64,000 nt of DNA from Phyllobacterium sophorae. Its GTDB lineage: Bacteria; Pseudomonadota; Alphaproteobacteria; Rhizobiales; Rhizobiaceae. Shown piece by piece: positions 46,268-56,306 of the stretch. A model generated the notes under the pieces. That model was given only the letters and a program-made list of their open reading frames with translations, was not told where the DNA came from and searched no databases. Positions within the stretch are counted from its first letter, which is position 1. Every line of letters starts with the position of its first letter. The position numbers and the translations under genes were made by a program. The stretch lies in the NCBI RefSeq assembly GCF_003010965.1, contig NZ_PGGM01000009.1, positions 171,509 through 235,508 of the forward strand, written 5' to 3'.

Positions 46268-47092
46268 ATGGCGCGCCGCAATTTGCTTAAATCCGTAGGG
46301 ACAGCCTTCGTCGTCTTCGTGATCGTTTCACCGGCAATCTTCTTCTTTTTGTGGATGCTGTCGCTGTCGCTGAAATACGAAATCGACAACGGCGCCTATC
46401 CGCCGATCTTTATTCCGGAGAATTTCGCCTGGTCGAATTATACGGACATCTTCGCCACCAATGATTTCCTCCACTATTTCTGGAACAGCCTTCTGGTGAC
46501 AGGTACCGCGACGCTGCTGGCGCTTCTGGTCGGTGTCCCGGCCGGCTATGGTATAGCCCGTCTTCGTGCCGACAAGGCGGCGATCGTCGTCATGATCGCC
46601 CGTATGACGCCGGGTCTGTCCTATCTGATCCCGCTCTTCCTGCTGTTCCAGACATTGGGCCTCCTCGGTACGCTCTGGCCGCAAATCATCATCCATCTCG
46701 TGGTAACGGTCCCGATCGTCATCTGGATCATGATCGGCTATTTCGAAACCACCCCCATGGAACTCGAGGAAGCCGCGATGATCGACGGCGCAACCTCATG
46801 GCAGGTATTCCGTATGGTTGCACTGCCGATCGCGAAACCCGGCATCGTGGTGTCGTTGATCCTTGCGGTTATCTTCTCGTGGAACAATTTCGTCTTCGGC
46901 ATCGTACTCGCGAGCCGCGAAACGCGAACGCTGCCGGTCGCCGTCTATAACATGCTGTCGTTCGAACAGGTCAGTTGGGGGCCGCTTGCCGCTGCTGCGT
47001 TCGTCGTGACGTTGCCGGTGCTGCTGCTCACCGTCTTTGCACAACGCCAGATCATTGCCGGCCTTACTGCCGGTGCCGTCAAGGGCGGTTAA
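46268..47092 (+). CDS. CUT1 ABC transporter permease (MalG/UgpE-like)
   Basis: The 274-residue membrane protein has six segments and the coupling loop LEEAAMIDGATSWQVFRMVALPIAKPG at about residues 164-190. The ATG at 46268 follows GAGGAG; a TTG at 46253 in frame is within that ribosome binding element and is rejected. It pairs with the permease just upstream. Confidence 0.93.
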   Translation: MARRNLLKSVGTAFVVFVIVSPAIFFFLWMLSLSLKYEIDNGAYPPIFIPENFAWSNYTDIFATNDFLHYFWNSLLVTGTATLLALLVGVPAGYGIARLRADKAAIVVMIARMTPGLSYLIPLFLLFQTLGLLGTLWPQIIIHLVVTVPIVIWIMIGYFETTPMELEEAAMIDGATSWQVFRMVALPIAKPGIVVSLILAVIFSWNNFVFGIVLASRETRTLPVAVYNMLSFEQVSWGPLAAAAFVVTLPVLLLTVFAQRQIIAGLTAGAVKGG

Positions 47093-47118
47093 TTAAGGTA
47101 TAGAACAGGGAGGGTCGC

Positions 47119-48192
47119 ATGGCCTCGGTCTCCATCAGGGACGTCACCAAGACTTACGGCAATGTCAACGTCATGCATGGCGTTTCGGTCGACATCGAAG
47201 ACGGCGAGTTCGTCATCCTTGTCGGGCCTTCCGGCTGCGGAAAATCGACACTGCTGCGCATGATCGCCGGGCTTGAGGAAATCACCGGCGGTGAGATTGC
47301 CATCGGCAGCCGCGTGGTCAACGATCTGCCGGCGAAAGAGCGCGATATCGCCATGGTGTTCCAGAACTACGCGCTCTATCCGCACATGACTGTTGCGGAC
47401 AATATGGGCTTTGCGCTCATGCTGAAGAATGCGCCGAAGCAGGAGAAGGAGAGCCGCGTTGGGCGTGCGGCAGAAATCCTTGGTCTGGAAAAGCTGCTGG
47501 ACCGGTTTCCGCGACAGCTTTCCGGCGGTCAGCGCCAACGTGTCGCCATGGGGCGCGCGATCGTTCGTGACCCCCAGGTGTTCCTGTTCGACGAACCGCT
47601 GTCCAATCTCGACGCCAAGCTTCGCGTGCAGATGCGCAGCGAGATCAAAGGTTTGCATCAGCGCCTTGGCACGACGATCGTCTATGTGACGCATGACCAG
47701 ATCGAAGCCATGACCATGGCCGACAAGATCGTGGTGATGAAGGATGGTCTTGTCGAACAGATCGGCACTCCGCTCGACCTTTACGATTATCCGGCCAACT
47801 TGTTCGTTGCCGGGTTTATCGGCTCGCCCGCAATGAATTTTATCAAGGGTAAGGTCGAAGGTGGTGCGTTTGTTACGCCGGACGGCATCAAATTGCCATT
47901 GCCAGCCGGCACGGGCTCACCCACGGCCGCTGAGGCGACCTATGGCATCCGCCCGGAACACATCAGGATCGCCGATAGCGGCATCCCCGTGAAGGTCGAT
48001 GTGGTCGAGCCGACAGGCTCCGAGATCATGGTGGTCGGCAAGATCGGCAATCAGGAGATTTCCTGCCTGTTCCGCGATCGCCTTTCGATCAAGCCGAATG
48101 ACACGCTCCACGTGGCAATTGACCCGGCGACCAGCCACCTGTTCGACACGGCGAGCGGTGCACGGATCGGCAGCAAGACGCTGCCGAATTAG
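47119..48192 (+). CDS. CUT1 ABC transporter ATPase (UgpC/MalK-like)
   Basis: The 357-residue ATPase has Walker [10 protein letters not shown] near residue 37, the signature [14 protein letters not shown], Walker [13 protein letters not shown], and a C-terminal TOBE regulatory domain ([12 protein letters not shown]). MalK-type ATPases energise one or several sugar transporters. It ends one base before the stop of the convergent flavin reductase gene. Confidence 0.94.
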   Translation: MASVSIRDVTKTYGNVNVMHGVSVDIEDGEFVILVGPSGCGKSTLLRMIAGLEEITGGEIAIGSRVVNDLPAKERDIAMVFQNYALYPHMTVADNMGFALMLKNAPKQEKESRVGRAAEILGLEKLLDRFPRQLSGGQRQRVAMGRAIVRDPQVFLFDEPLSNLDAKLRVQMRSEIKGLHQRLGTTIVYVTHDQIEAMTMADKIVVMKDGLVEQIGTPLDLYDYPANLFVAGFIGSPAMNFIKGKVEGGAFVTPDGIKLPLPAGTGSPTAAEATYGIRPEHIRIADSGIPVKVDVVEPTGSEIMVVGKIGNQEISCLFRDRLSIKPNDTLHVAIDPATSHLFDTASGARIGSKTLPN

Positions 48193-48193
48193 A

Positions 48194-48943
48194 CTAGACA
48201 CCGTAGCGCTCGGTGCGGATGATTGCGGCCGGAACATCCGCCGCAATCAGCGCGTCGGAGGCCGCGGTGACAAAGGCATTTGATCCGCAGACAAAAACCT
48301 GATTTGGGGGCGATAGCATGCGATGCAGCAATTCCGCGACCATCGCCGGATCGATACGCCGGTCGTAATCGGCAATATGTGCCGCATGTTCGCGCGTCAG
48401 GGTCAGCACGAGATCGAAACGATTGCCTTCCTGCTTGAGGGCCAGCAGTTCCTCGCGGAAGATCAGCTCGTCCCATGTTCGAGCCGAGTAGAGCAGCAGG
48501 ACGGGCGGCGAAGCGTTTTGTGCTGCGCGGTGGCGCAACATTGAAACGAGCGGCACCACGCCGGAGCCGCCGCCGATCAGCAGGATCGGCCCACCATCCT
48601 CGACGGTCCAGATGAAATGCCCGCCGATTGGACCACGCAGCTCGATCTCATCGCCGATGGTCGCGACATCATGGAAAAAAGTGGAAACTTCGCCGTCATC
48701 GAGCCGCTCGATGGCAAGCTCAATCACGCCGCCACTTTCTGGCGCTGACGCGATCGAATAACTGCGCTGCGCCTGATAGCCATCGGGGGCACTCAGGCGT
48801 ACATCGACATGCTGACCCGGCCTGTAAGGGAAGATCAGGGACGGCCTGAAGAAGATACTGATAACGCGCGGTGTCTGCCTGACGAGGCCAGTGATGGCCG
48901 CCTTCTGCCATTTCGCCTGTGCGGAGACTGCCTGCTCCTGCAT
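48194..48943 (-). CDS. FAD/NAD(P)-binding oxidoreductase (ferredoxin reductase-like)
   Basis: The 249-residue protein has an FAD domain (PYRPGQHVDVRL, RSYSIASAPESGG) and an NAD(P) domain (GPILLIGGGSGVVPLVSMLRHR, VFVCGSNAFVTAASDAL). There is no 2Fe-2S domain at the C-terminus. It starts two bases after the sulfite-oxidase-like gene and probably supplies it with electrons or accepts them. The ATG at 48943 is preferred to an extension into the upstream gene. Confidence 0.88.
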   Translation of the reverse strand: MQEQAVSAQAKWQKAAITGLVRQTPRVISIFFRPSLIFPYRPGQHVDVRLSAPDGYQAQRSYSIASAPESGGVIELAIERLDDGEVSTFFHDVATIGDEIELRGPIGGHFIWTVEDGGPILLIGGGSGVVPLVSMLRHRAAQNASPPVLLLYSARTWDELIFREELLALKQEGNRFDLVLTLTREHAAHIADYDRRIDPAMVAELLHRMLSPPNQVFVCGSNAFVTAASDALIAADVPAAIIRTERYGV

Positions 48944-48945
48944 TC

Positions 48946-49551
48946 TCAATCGCCGGTGTAGCGCTGCTCGCGCCACGGATCGCCATAGGTGTGGTAGCCG
49001 CGCAGTTCCCAGAAACCGGGTTCGTCGCGTGTGGTGAATTGCAGGCCATTGATCCACTTTGCAGATTTCCAGAAGTAGAGATGCGGGACCAGCAGGCGCG
49101 CGGGACCGCCATGGTCCGGCGTCAAGGGCTTGCCATCATAATGAGTGGCGATCATCGCCTTGCCGCCGAGAAGATCTTTCGCAGGTACATTCGTCGAATA
49201 GCCGTCATAGGAATGCGCCAGCGTGAATTCCGTTGGCGGCTCTATGCCGGCTTCCGCCAGGACATCGTCAATCAATACGCCCTGCCAGCGCGTATCGAGT
49301 TTCGACCAGGCAGTGACGCAATGAATATCGCGGGTAAATTTCGTTTGCGGCAGAGTGTTGAATTCGGCCCAATCCCATTTGATGACTGGCTTGGGACCGG
49401 CCTTAAGCGTGAAGGACCAGTCTTCCGTACGGATACGCGGTGTAGGTCCGGCAGACAGGACCGGAAAATCGTCGGTCAGGGACTGGCCGGGCGGGATGCG
49501 ATCTGTGATTTCCGGCGGTTGCCGCCGGCCGGTAAAGCCGCGTGTCGTCAT
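48946..49551 (-). CDS. sulfite-oxidase-like molybdopterin oxidoreductase
   Basis: The 201-residue protein is a single-domain member of the sulfite oxidase family: RDIHCVTAWSKLDTRWQGVLI carries the molybdenum-ligand cysteine, with YDGYSTNVPAKDLL and DHGGPARLLVPHLYFWKSAKWINGLQF. No signal peptide or Tat motif is present, unlike MsrP (YedY), so it should be cytoplasmic. Its substrate is unknown. It forms a two-gene unit with the flavin reductase. Confidence 0.9.
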   Translation of the reverse strand: MTTRGFTGRRQPPEITDRIPPGQSLTDDFPVLSAGPTPRIRTEDWSFTLKAGPKPVIKWDWAEFNTLPQTKFTRDIHCVTAWSKLDTRWQGVLIDDVLAEAGIEPPTEFTLAHSYDGYSTNVPAKDLLGGKAMIATHYDGKPLTPDHGGPARLLVPHLYFWKSAKWINGLQFTTRDEPGFWELRGYHTYGDPWREQRYTGD

Positions 49552-49613
49552 CGGTTGTCACTCCTGATGCGATACAACCACAGTTGGCAGTCTCCGCCAA
49601 GCCCGGAACCTGG

Positions 49614-51041
49614 CTATCCGTGGTTGATCATGATGTGACGCACGGCCGTGTAATCCTCCAGCGCATAGGCCGACATGTCCTTGCCGTAGCCCGATTGCTT
49701 GACGCCGCCATGCGGCATTTCATTGGTCAGCATGAAGTGGGTATTGATCCAGGTGCAGCCATATTGCAGGGTGGATGCAGCTTTCATCGCCTTGGAAATA
49801 TCCCGCGTCCAGACAGACGAGGCGAGGCCATAATCACTGTCATTGGCCCAGATAACTGCCTGATCATCGTCTTTGAACCGCGTTACGGAAACCACGGGAC
49901 CAAACACTTCGCGGCGGACGATCTCATCCTCCTGGGTCGCGCCCGCAACCACAGTCGGCTGGAAGAAGAAGCCGTTCTTGCTGCCTGCGCCGCCACCGGT
50001 CGTTATCTCGATGTGCTTCTGCTCGGTCGCTCGTTCGACGAAGCTTGCCACGCGGTCACGCTGACGCCCCGAGATCAGCGGACCGATCTCGTTGATCGTA
50101 TCGTCTTCCTCATTGTAGCGGATGGTCGAAACGGCCGAGGTCAGGTCGGCAACCAGCTTTTCGTAGATGCCATCCTGCGCATAGATGCGGCATGCTGCGG
50201 TACAGTCCTGTCCGGCATTGTAATAGCCGAAGGTGCGGATACCATTCACGACTGCTTCAAGATCCGCATCGTTATAGACGATGACGGGTGCCTTGCCGCC
50301 CAGTTCCAGATGCGTGCGTTTCACCGTCTTTGCCGCCGCCTGCAGCACCTTCTTGCCGGTGGCAATATCGCCGGTGATCGAAACCATGCCGATCTTCGGA
50401 TGGTTGATCAGCGCATTGCCAACCGTTTCGCCGCGTCCGAGAATGACATTGACCACGCCCTCCGGCAGAATGTGCGCTAGCAGCCGCGCCATTTTCAACG
50501 CAGTGAGCGGTGTTTGTTCCGAAGGTTTGAACACGACGGTGTTCCCCCCGGCGATGGCAGGCGCCAGTTTCCATGCCATCATCATCAGCGGGTAGTTCCA
50601 GGGCGCGATCGAGCCGACAATGCCAATGGCATCGCGGCGGATCATCGATGTATGGCCGGGCAGATACTCGCCGGCAACCGGAGACGTGAGCGTGCGGACG
50701 GCTCCGGCGAAAAAGCGCCAGCAATCGATGATCGCAGGCAGTTCGTCATTGCGCACCGCATTGATCGGCTTGCCGCAATTCAGCGCTTCGAGCGCAGCGA
50801 AATCGTCCGCATGCTTCTCGATGGCGTCGGCGATCTTCAGAAGATATCCGGATCGCTCGGCAGGGGTCGTGCGCGACCAGCTGGCAAATGCTGCTTCCGC
50901 CGCGTCGACGGCTGCATCGATCTGGCTGTGGGAGGCCTCGGCAAGGTCAATGATCCTGGCACCGGTCTTCGGATTGAGGACATGTTCCTCGGCTTCCGTT
51001 CCGGTTTCGAACTTTGAACCAATCAGCAATTTCGTATCCAT
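49614..51041 (-). CDS. aminobutyraldehyde dehydrogenase
   Basis: The 475-residue aldehyde dehydrogenase has [25 protein letters not shown], the glutamate in HLELGGKAP and the nucleophile in [13 protein letters not shown], typical of gamma-aminobutyraldehyde dehydrogenase (PatD/YdcW family; similar length). It oxidises 4-aminobutanal from putrescine to GABA. The ATG at 51041 follows GGGAG. It lies 21 bases downstream of the last gene of the polyamine transporter. A putrescine aminotransferase is not in the window. Confidence 0.88.
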   Translation of the reverse strand: MDTKLLIGSKFETGTEAEEHVLNPKTGARIIDLAEASHSQIDAAVDAAEAAFASWSRTTPAERSGYLLKIADAIEKHADDFAALEALNCGKPINAVRNDELPAIIDCWRFFAGAVRTLTSPVAGEYLPGHTSMIRRDAIGIVGSIAPWNYPLMMMAWKLAPAIAGGNTVVFKPSEQTPLTALKMARLLAHILPEGVVNVILGRGETVGNALINHPKIGMVSITGDIATGKKVLQAAAKTVKRTHLELGGKAPVIVYNDADLEAVVNGIRTFGYYNAGQDCTAACRIYAQDGIYEKLVADLTSAVSTIRYNEEDDTINEIGPLISGRQRDRVASFVERATEQKHIEITTGGGAGSKNGFFFQPTVVAGATQEDEIVRREVFGPVVSVTRFKDDDQAVIWANDSDYGLASSVWTRDISKAMKAASTLQYGCTWINTHFMLTNEMPHGGVKQSGYGKDMSAYALEDYTAVRHIMINHG

Positions 51042-51062
51042 GGCATGTTCTCCCAAGATTGA

Positions 51063-51878
51063 TTATTTGCCCGCGCCGGCAATCTGGTCGCCGTCGCGAG
51101 TAAGGTAGTAGGCTGCGAGAATGGGCAGGAAGGTCACGATCACCACGACCATCGCCACCACATTGGTTACGGGTCTCTGGCGCGGGCGGATAAGCTCCTG
51201 CAGCATCCAGATGGGCAGAGTCGACTGTTGCCCGCCGGTGAAAGTGGTCACGATGACCTCATCGAACGACAGCGCGAAGGCCAGCATGCCGCCAGCCAGC
51301 AGTGCGGTGCCGATATTCGGCAGAATGATATAACGGAAGGTCTGGAATCCGTTCGCGCCAAGATCCATCGACGCTTCCATCAGCGAACCGGAGACGCGGC
51401 GGAAGCGCGCCACGGCATTGTTGTAGACAACGACAATGCAGAAGGTCGCGTGGCCAAGAACGATGGTCCAGAACGAGAAGGGAATATCCGCCAGGCTGAA
51501 CGCCGAACGCAGGGCAATGCCGGTGATAATGCCGGGGAGGGCGATGGGCAGGATGACCAGCAGCGAAATGGTCTCGCGGCCAAAGAAGCGGGTCTGGCTG
51601 ACGGCTGCAGCGCAGAGTGTTCCAAGGGCAAGCGCGATGACTGTCGAAATCGAAGCCACGCGCACCGATAATGACAGGGCTTGCCACACATCGGGTCTGT
51701 CCCATGTCACCGCAAACCATTTCAACGTCAGTCCGGGCGGCGGAAACTGATAGCTCTTTTCCTCGGTGGTGAAGGCATAGAGGAAGATAAGCAGCAGTGG
51801 CAGGTGGAGGAAGAGCAGCCCGCCAGCAGCAGCCATCTTCAGACCCAGGGGTGCAGTGTTGGAGCGATCAGAGCGCAT
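51063..51878 (-). CDS. polyamine ABC transporter permease (PotC-like)
   Basis: The 271-residue membrane protein has six segments and the loop [28 protein letters not shown]. The segment [22 protein letters not shown] is highly typical of PotC/PotI permeases. It overlaps the preceding permease gene by 11 bases. Confidence 0.93.
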   Translation of the reverse strand: MRSDRSNTAPLGLKMAAAGGLLFLHLPLLLIFLYAFTTEEKSYQFPPPGLTLKWFAVTWDRPDVWQALSLSVRVASISTVIALALGTLCAAAVSQTRFFGRETISLLVILPIALPGIITGIALRSAFSLADIPFSFWTIVLGHATFCIVVVYNNAVARFRRVSGSLMEASMDLGANGFQTFRYIILPNIGTALLAGGMLAFALSFDEVIVTTFTGGQQSTLPIWMLQELIRPRQRPVTNVVAMVVVIVTFLPILAAYYLTRDGDQIAGAGK

Positions 51879-52821
51879 CGAAAGCCCCCATTCGTCTTGC
51901 CCCCCACAGATAGAGGCCCATGATCACGATCGGTACGACCGTGAAGGCCGCAGCCAGCGGGATGTTCCCGGCCGTCCCTTGCTGGGCATAGACCGCTTGG
52001 CCGATGAACAGCCGTGAGGAACCGATGATCTGCGGGATGATATAGTCGCCGAGGGTCAGCGAGAAAGTGAAGATGGATCCGGCCACAATGCCAGGCAGGG
52101 CCAGCGGAAACAGCACGTGCCGGAAGGTCTGTTGCGGGGTGGCGCCAAGATCGGAGGACGCTTCGATGAGGTTGGTCGGGACGCGCTCAAGCGCTGCCTG
52201 GATCGGCAGGATCATGAACGGCATCCACACATAGACGAAGACGATGAACGTGCCGGTGTAGCTCACCGAAAGGGAATTGCCGCCGATGACGGGGAGCGAT
52301 AGCCAGGCGTCGAGCAGCCAGAGCAGATTGAGCTTGGTTAAGAGCCAGGTCAGGATACCTTCCTTGGCAAGGATGAGCTTCCAGGCGTAGATCTTGACGA
52401 GGTAGCTCGACCAGAGCGGCAGCATGACACCGAGATAGAAGAACACCTTCCATTTTCCCCGGGCGTAGCGGGCGGCATAATAGGCGATGGGAAAGGCAAT
52501 GACAGCCGAGACCAGCGTCACGATGGCAGCCATCGACACTGTCCGCACGATGATGTCGAAATTGGCTTCGTTCAGAAGCTGTCTGTACGTCGCGAGCGTG
52601 AATTCATAGTTGATCAGCCCGGAATAGTCGTCGATTGAGAAAAAGCTCTGCAGCAGCAGTGCGAACAGCGAACCGAGATAGATGATGCCGAGCCAAAGAA
52701 GCGGCGGCGCAAGCAAAATAGTAAGAAGCACATAAGGGTGCTTCCAGAGGAAATCCGAGACGCGGCTGGTTAGGCTGCCGCGATCCGGGAGAATCGATCG
52801 TTGTTCGACGATCGCGCTCAT
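51868..52821 (-). CDS. polyamine ABC transporter permease (PotB-like)
   Basis: The 317-residue membrane protein has a long cytoplasmic N-terminus, six segments and [27 protein letters not shown] as coupling loop, then [25 protein letters not shown], typical of PotB/PotH. The start overlaps the ATPase stop as ATGA. Confidence 0.93.
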   Translation of the reverse strand: MSAIVEQRSILPDRGSLTSRVSDFLWKHPYVLLTILLAPPLLWLGIIYLGSLFALLLQSFFSIDDYSGLINYEFTLATYRQLLNEANFDIIVRTVSMAAIVTLVSAVIAFPIAYYAARYARGKWKVFFYLGVMLPLWSSYLVKIYAWKLILAKEGILTWLLTKLNLLWLLDAWLSLPVIGGNSLSVSYTGTFIVFVYVWMPFMILPIQAALERVPTNLIEASSDLGATPQQTFRHVLFPLALPGIVAGSIFTFSLTLGDYIIPQIIGSSRLFIGQAVYAQQGTAGNIPLAAAFTVVPIVIMGLYLWGARRMGAFDAL

Positions 52822-53816
52822 GACGCCTGATCCATCAAATGCAAGTCGGCACGATCGAAGCTCAATGTGACTGGATTGCCTTCAGCGGGGATCGAGGCCG
52901 TTGCCGGACTCATGACGTTAATCTTCGTGCCGTTGACACTGACAAGCACGCGATTGGCGGCACCGAGGAAACTGCGCGACAGCACCGTTCCATTGAGGAC
53001 GAGCTTGCCATCGCCGCCACGACCCAGCGTAATCGCCTCGGGCCGAAGGCTGGCATATTGGTTTGCAGCGCCCAGTTGTTTGACAAATTCTGGCGGCAGG
53101 ACATTGGAGGAGCCGACGAAATCGGCGACAAAACGGGTTCGCGGCTGCTTGTAGACCTCTTCCGGTGTACCCAGCTGCTGAATCTTGCCGTCGTTGAACA
53201 CGGCTATGCGGTCGGCCATCGACAGTGCTTCACCTTGATCATGTGTGACGAAGACAAACGTAATGCCGAGGGTTTTCTGCAGGGATTTGAGCTCTTCCTG
53301 CATCTGCTCGCGCAGTTTCAGATCGAGGGCGCCGAGCGGCTCGTCCAGAAGCAGAACTTTCGGTTTGTTGACCAATGCGCGGGCGAGCGCAACACGCTGG
53401 CGCTGGCCACCCGAAAGCTGGCCCGGGCGGCGGGTTCCGTAGCCGGGCAGCTTCACCATGGCGAGAGCGTCTTCCGCTGCCTTGCGCCGTTCTTCCCTCC
53501 CGACGCCCTTGACCATCAGGCCATAGGCGACATTGTCGAGGATACTCAAGTGCGGGAACAGCGCATAATCCTGAAAGACCGTGTTGACGCTACGGCGGTA
53601 AGGCGGCACGCCTTCCGCTGTTTCACCGAATATCTCGATGTGCCCGCCGGTTGGCTGTTCGAACCCTGCCATCAATCGAAGGCAAGTAGTCTTGCCTGAA
53701 CCCGATGGACCGAGCATGGCGAAGAATTCGCCCTCGGCTATGGCAAGGTCGACTGCATCCACGGCACGCACGGCACCGAAGTGGCGCGATACATTCTCGA
53801 AGAGGACGGCGGTCAT
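52818..53816 (-). CDS. polyamine ABC transporter ATPase (PotA-like)
   Basis: The 332-residue ATPase has Walker A GPSGSGKTT near residue 36, the signature [14 protein letters not shown], Walker B VLLLDEPLGALD and a C-terminal TOBE domain. It is 188 bases from the binding protein gene, and the gap between them is filled by a repeat element (53845-53985), so the operon is interrupted by a structured spacer. Confidence 0.94.
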   Translation of the reverse strand: MTAVLFENVSRHFGAVRAVDAVDLAIAEGEFFAMLGPSGSGKTTCLRLMAGFEQPTGGHIEIFGETAEGVPPYRRSVNTVFQDYALFPHLSILDNVAYGLMVKGVGREERRKAAEDALAMVKLPGYGTRRPGQLSGGQRQRVALARALVNKPKVLLLDEPLGALDLKLREQMQEELKSLQKTLGITFVFVTHDQGEALSMADRIAVFNDGKIQQLGTPEEVYKQPRTRFVADFVGSSNVLPPEFVKQLGAANQYASLRPEAITLGRGGDGKLVLNGTVLSRSFLGAANRVLVSVNGTKINVMSPATASIPAEGNPVTLSFDRADLHLMDQAS

Positions 53817-53844
53817 GGTTTGCTCCAGGGTGATCCGCCTCCAA

Positions 53845-53985
53845 CCCTCCCTCTGAGGGGAGGGACGGACCGCAGGTCCGGGGAGGGGGTTGTTAAAAGT
53901 ATACTAATGTCGCAAAGCCGAGCGTATTTTCAAATTGTCCCTCCCTGCTGCTTCGCAGCCCCCTCCCCACAAGGGGGGAGGGCAT
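53845..53985. repeat. REP-like palindromic repeat pair
   Basis: Two palindromic units lie in the gap between the transporter ATPase and binding protein genes. The first has CCCTCCC (53845-53851) pairing with GGGAGGG (53858-53864), followed by a CGGACC-GCA-GGTCCG hairpin. The second, near 53938-53983, has GCTGCTTCGCAGC and a CCCCTCCCC/GGGGGGAGG stem. The units are inverted in relation to each other and separated by an AT-rich spacer. This composition is typical of dispersed intergenic repeats in rhizobia. It may tune expression of the downstream genes by processing or attenuation. Confidence 0.75.
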
Positions 53986-54004
53986 GGAGGGTACCCGCGA
54001 AAAC

Positions 54005-55165
54005 TCACCGTCCGCCGATCACACCGATATAGTCCGAGACCCAGCGGTGATAGGGAACACACTCGCTTTGACTTTCGCACTTCGACACTGGGGTTCTCCA
54101 GAACTTGATCTTGTCGAAATCATTGTAGCCATTGGTTGCGCAGCCTTCATCGGTCAGGAGTTCATTGCCCTTGCAGGCTGCTCCGACCGAAGGATTAGCG
54201 CCGAACCAGGCAGAAACATCGCCCTGGACCTTCGTCGAAAGGGAATGCTCCATCCACATATAGGCGCAGTTCGGATGCGGGCTGTCGGCATGCAGCATGG
54301 TCGTATCAGCCCATCCCGTGGCGCCTTCCTCGGGGACAACCGATGCGATGGGCTTCTTCTCCGCTTTCAGCAAATTGACCTGGAACGGCCAGGAACCGGA
54401 AGCCACCACACCTTCATTCTTGAAATCGTCGATCTGGATCATGGCATCATGCCAGTAGCGTCCGGCGAGGGTCCGCTGCACACGCAGGAGATCAAGCGCC
54501 GCCTTGTATTGGTCTTCGTTGAGCTCGTACGGGTTCTTGATGCCCAGCTCCGGCTTGTGGAACATCAGGTAGTTGGCGGCGTCGGCAATGTGAATCGGGC
54601 CGTCGTAAGCCTGTATTCGCCCCTTGTTCGACTTGCCGTCCGGCAGGGTCATCTCCTCGAACACGACGTTCCAGCTGGTTGGCGCCTTATCTTTGAAGGC
54701 ATCCGTATTGTACATCAGCACGTTCGGACCCCAGACATAGGGCACGCCGTAGTGCACATCCTTGACCGTATGCCAGGGCGCTTTCTGCATGCGTTCGTCG
54801 AGAGTCTTCCAGCTTGGTATGAGATCGGTGTTGATCGGTTGCACGCGTTTGCCGGCGACGAGACGGAGCGAAGCATCGCCGGATGCGGTGACAAGATCGA
54901 AGTCGCCTTCATTCATCAGCGCCACCATCTCATCCGATGTGGCAGCAGTCTTGACGCTGATCTTGCAGCCCGTCTCTTTCTCGAAACCCGTAACCCAGTC
55001 GTAAGCCTTGTCGGTGTCGCCGCGTTCGATGTAGCCGGGCCACGCGACGATGGAGAGTTCGCCTTCGCCTTTGCCGAGTTCCTTCAAAGCTTCCTGAGCG
55101 AGGACTTGTGTCGTGAAGGCGAGGGACAGCGTCAGTGCCGTGCAGGATTTCAGAATCTGCTTCAT
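54005..55165 (-). CDS. polyamine-type ABC transporter substrate-binding protein (PotD/F-like)
   Basis: The 386-residue periplasmic protein has a Sec signal, MKQILKSCTALTLSLA and a cleavage near VLA|QEAL at about residue 23. The mature part shows LSIVAWPGYIERGDTD, WVTGFEKETGCKISVKTAATSDEMVALM and YGVPYVWGPNVLMYN, the PotD/SpuD pattern. It is the first gene of the leftward transporter operon, after the LysR gene. Confidence 0.93.
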   Translation of the reverse strand: MKQILKSCTALTLSLAFTTQVLAQEALKELGKGEGELSIVAWPGYIERGDTDKAYDWVTGFEKETGCKISVKTAATSDEMVALMNEGDFDLVTASGDASLRLVAGKRVQPINTDLIPSWKTLDERMQKAPWHTVKDVHYGVPYVWGPNVLMYNTDAFKDKAPTSWNVVFEEMTLPDGKSNKGRIQAYDGPIHIADAANYLMFHKPELGIKNPYELNEDQYKAALDLLRVQRTLAGRYWHDAMIQIDDFKNEGVVASGSWPFQVNLLKAEKKPIASVVPEEGATGWADTTMLHADSPHPNCAYMWMEHSLSTKVQGDVSAWFGANPSVGAACKGNELLTDEGCATNGYNDFDKIKFWRTPVSKCESQSECVPYHRWVSDYIGVIGGR

Positions 55166-55292
55166 CTCAATTCTCCCGTTTTGGTCGCATTTTGCGGCCT
55201 ATGTTCCCGGAGGTCAGAGTGCCTTTATTTCTCCGCATTCGCAAATTCATTTATGAGAAGGCTGATATCGGAATTTCCGATATCGCATTATT

Positions 55293-56201
55293 CTAACGGC
55301 CGCGGCCGCTGCGGAGAGCTTCGGCGATACCAACAAAATCACGTGCCGACTGTGGAAGACTGGAACCTTTCCGCCAGACCATGCCGACTTGCACGACAGG
55401 CAGGGCACCGGAAACATCGCGGCTCTCGATGCGGTCACCTTCAAGCGACCAAGGGCGATAAACAAGATCCGGCAGGAGCGCGATGCCAGCACCCGTGGCG
55501 ACCAGGCTGCGCACGGCTTCGACCGAGCGCGTGCGGAAGGCAACATGCGGACGCGCACCAAGCGCGGTCAGTAGCTTGCCGGTATCTTCCTCGATTTCAT
55601 CGACCGTCAGCATGATCAAGGGTTCACTTGCGATATCGTTGACAGAGATAATGTCAGCGCTGACCAGCGGATGACCAAGCGGCAGCCAGAGTCTGTATGG
55701 TGATGTCTCGATGATTTCCGCCTGCAGCGCCATGCGGTCACGCAAGTTCGAGATCACCATCACCGCCACATCCAGCTCACCGCCAACCAAAAGGTGCTCG
55801 AGGTAAGAGCCGTTGTCCTCAATAGCGCTTACCTCGACGCCCGGGCTGGCACGGCGAAATCGGGCCAGAAGGTCGGACAATACGTAACCGGCCACCAGCG
55901 AAGTGACACCCAGGTTGAGCTTGCCCGCCGGTTTGGGCGTTTCTGCGGAAAAAGACCGGCGGGCATCTGAAACACCAGCCAGGATCTTCGTGGCATGCCG
56001 CAGGAACTGATGGCCGTTATAGGTGATGTCAAGCCCGCGCGGATGACGCTCGAAGAGTTCAACCCCGAGATCGCTTTCAAGTTCCTTCACTGCCTCGGTG
56101 ATCGACGACTGTGAAATCGACAGGTTTTGCGCGGCACGCGTAATCGAGCCTTGCTCTGCGACGGCGACGAAATATTGCAACTGCCGGAGTGTGAATGCCA
56201 T
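55293..56201 (-). CDS. LysR family transcriptional regulator
   Basis: The 302-residue protein has the LysR helix-turn-helix (TLRQLQYFVAVAEQGSITRAAQNLSISQSSITEAVKELESDLGVELFERHPRG) and an effector domain. It reads leftward, 128 bases ahead of the polyamine-binding protein gene, and is divergent from the GntR gene, so it could control the transporter. A relation to GbpR, the LysR regulator of chvE in Agrobacterium, is possible because the chvE locus follows, but cannot be decided here. Confidence 0.9.
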   Translation of the reverse strand: MAFTLRQLQYFVAVAEQGSITRAAQNLSISQSSITEAVKELESDLGVELFERHPRGLDITYNGHQFLRHATKILAGVSDARRSFSAETPKPAGKLNLGVTSLVAGYVLSDLLARFRRASPGVEVSAIEDNGSYLEHLLVGGELDVAVMVISNLRDRMALQAEIIETSPYRLWLPLGHPLVSADIISVNDIASEPLIMLTVDEIEEDTGKLLTALGARPHVAFRTRSVEAVRSLVATGAGIALLPDLVYRPWSLEGDRIESRDVSGALPVVQVGMVWRKGSSLPQSARDFVGIAEALRSGRGR

Positions 56202-56288
56202 GCCTGACTTAACACTGCGTCGGGCTAAATTGGCAAGCGGGCGGGTTATTCATGCAGGCAATCGAGCTTTGCACATTGTTATTGATAT

Positions 56289-56297
56289 TATTATATT
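56289..56297. promoter_or_regulatory. AT-rich TATTATATT motif before the GntR gene
   Basis: TATTATATT lies in an AT-rich run 10 bases before the putative GTG start of the GntR gene. The same nine bases occur at 58259-58267 in the gguC-chvE intergenic region, as part of a perfect dyad there. Shared by two promoters of one locus, it is a candidate GntR binding site, with autoregulation. Confidence 0.4.
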
Positions 56298-56306
56298 ATA
56301 AATAGT

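Noticed and set aside
53657..53672. TTCGAACCC resembling a tRNA T-loop
   Set aside because: It lies inside the coding sequence of the PotA-like gene and no cloverleaf surrounds it.
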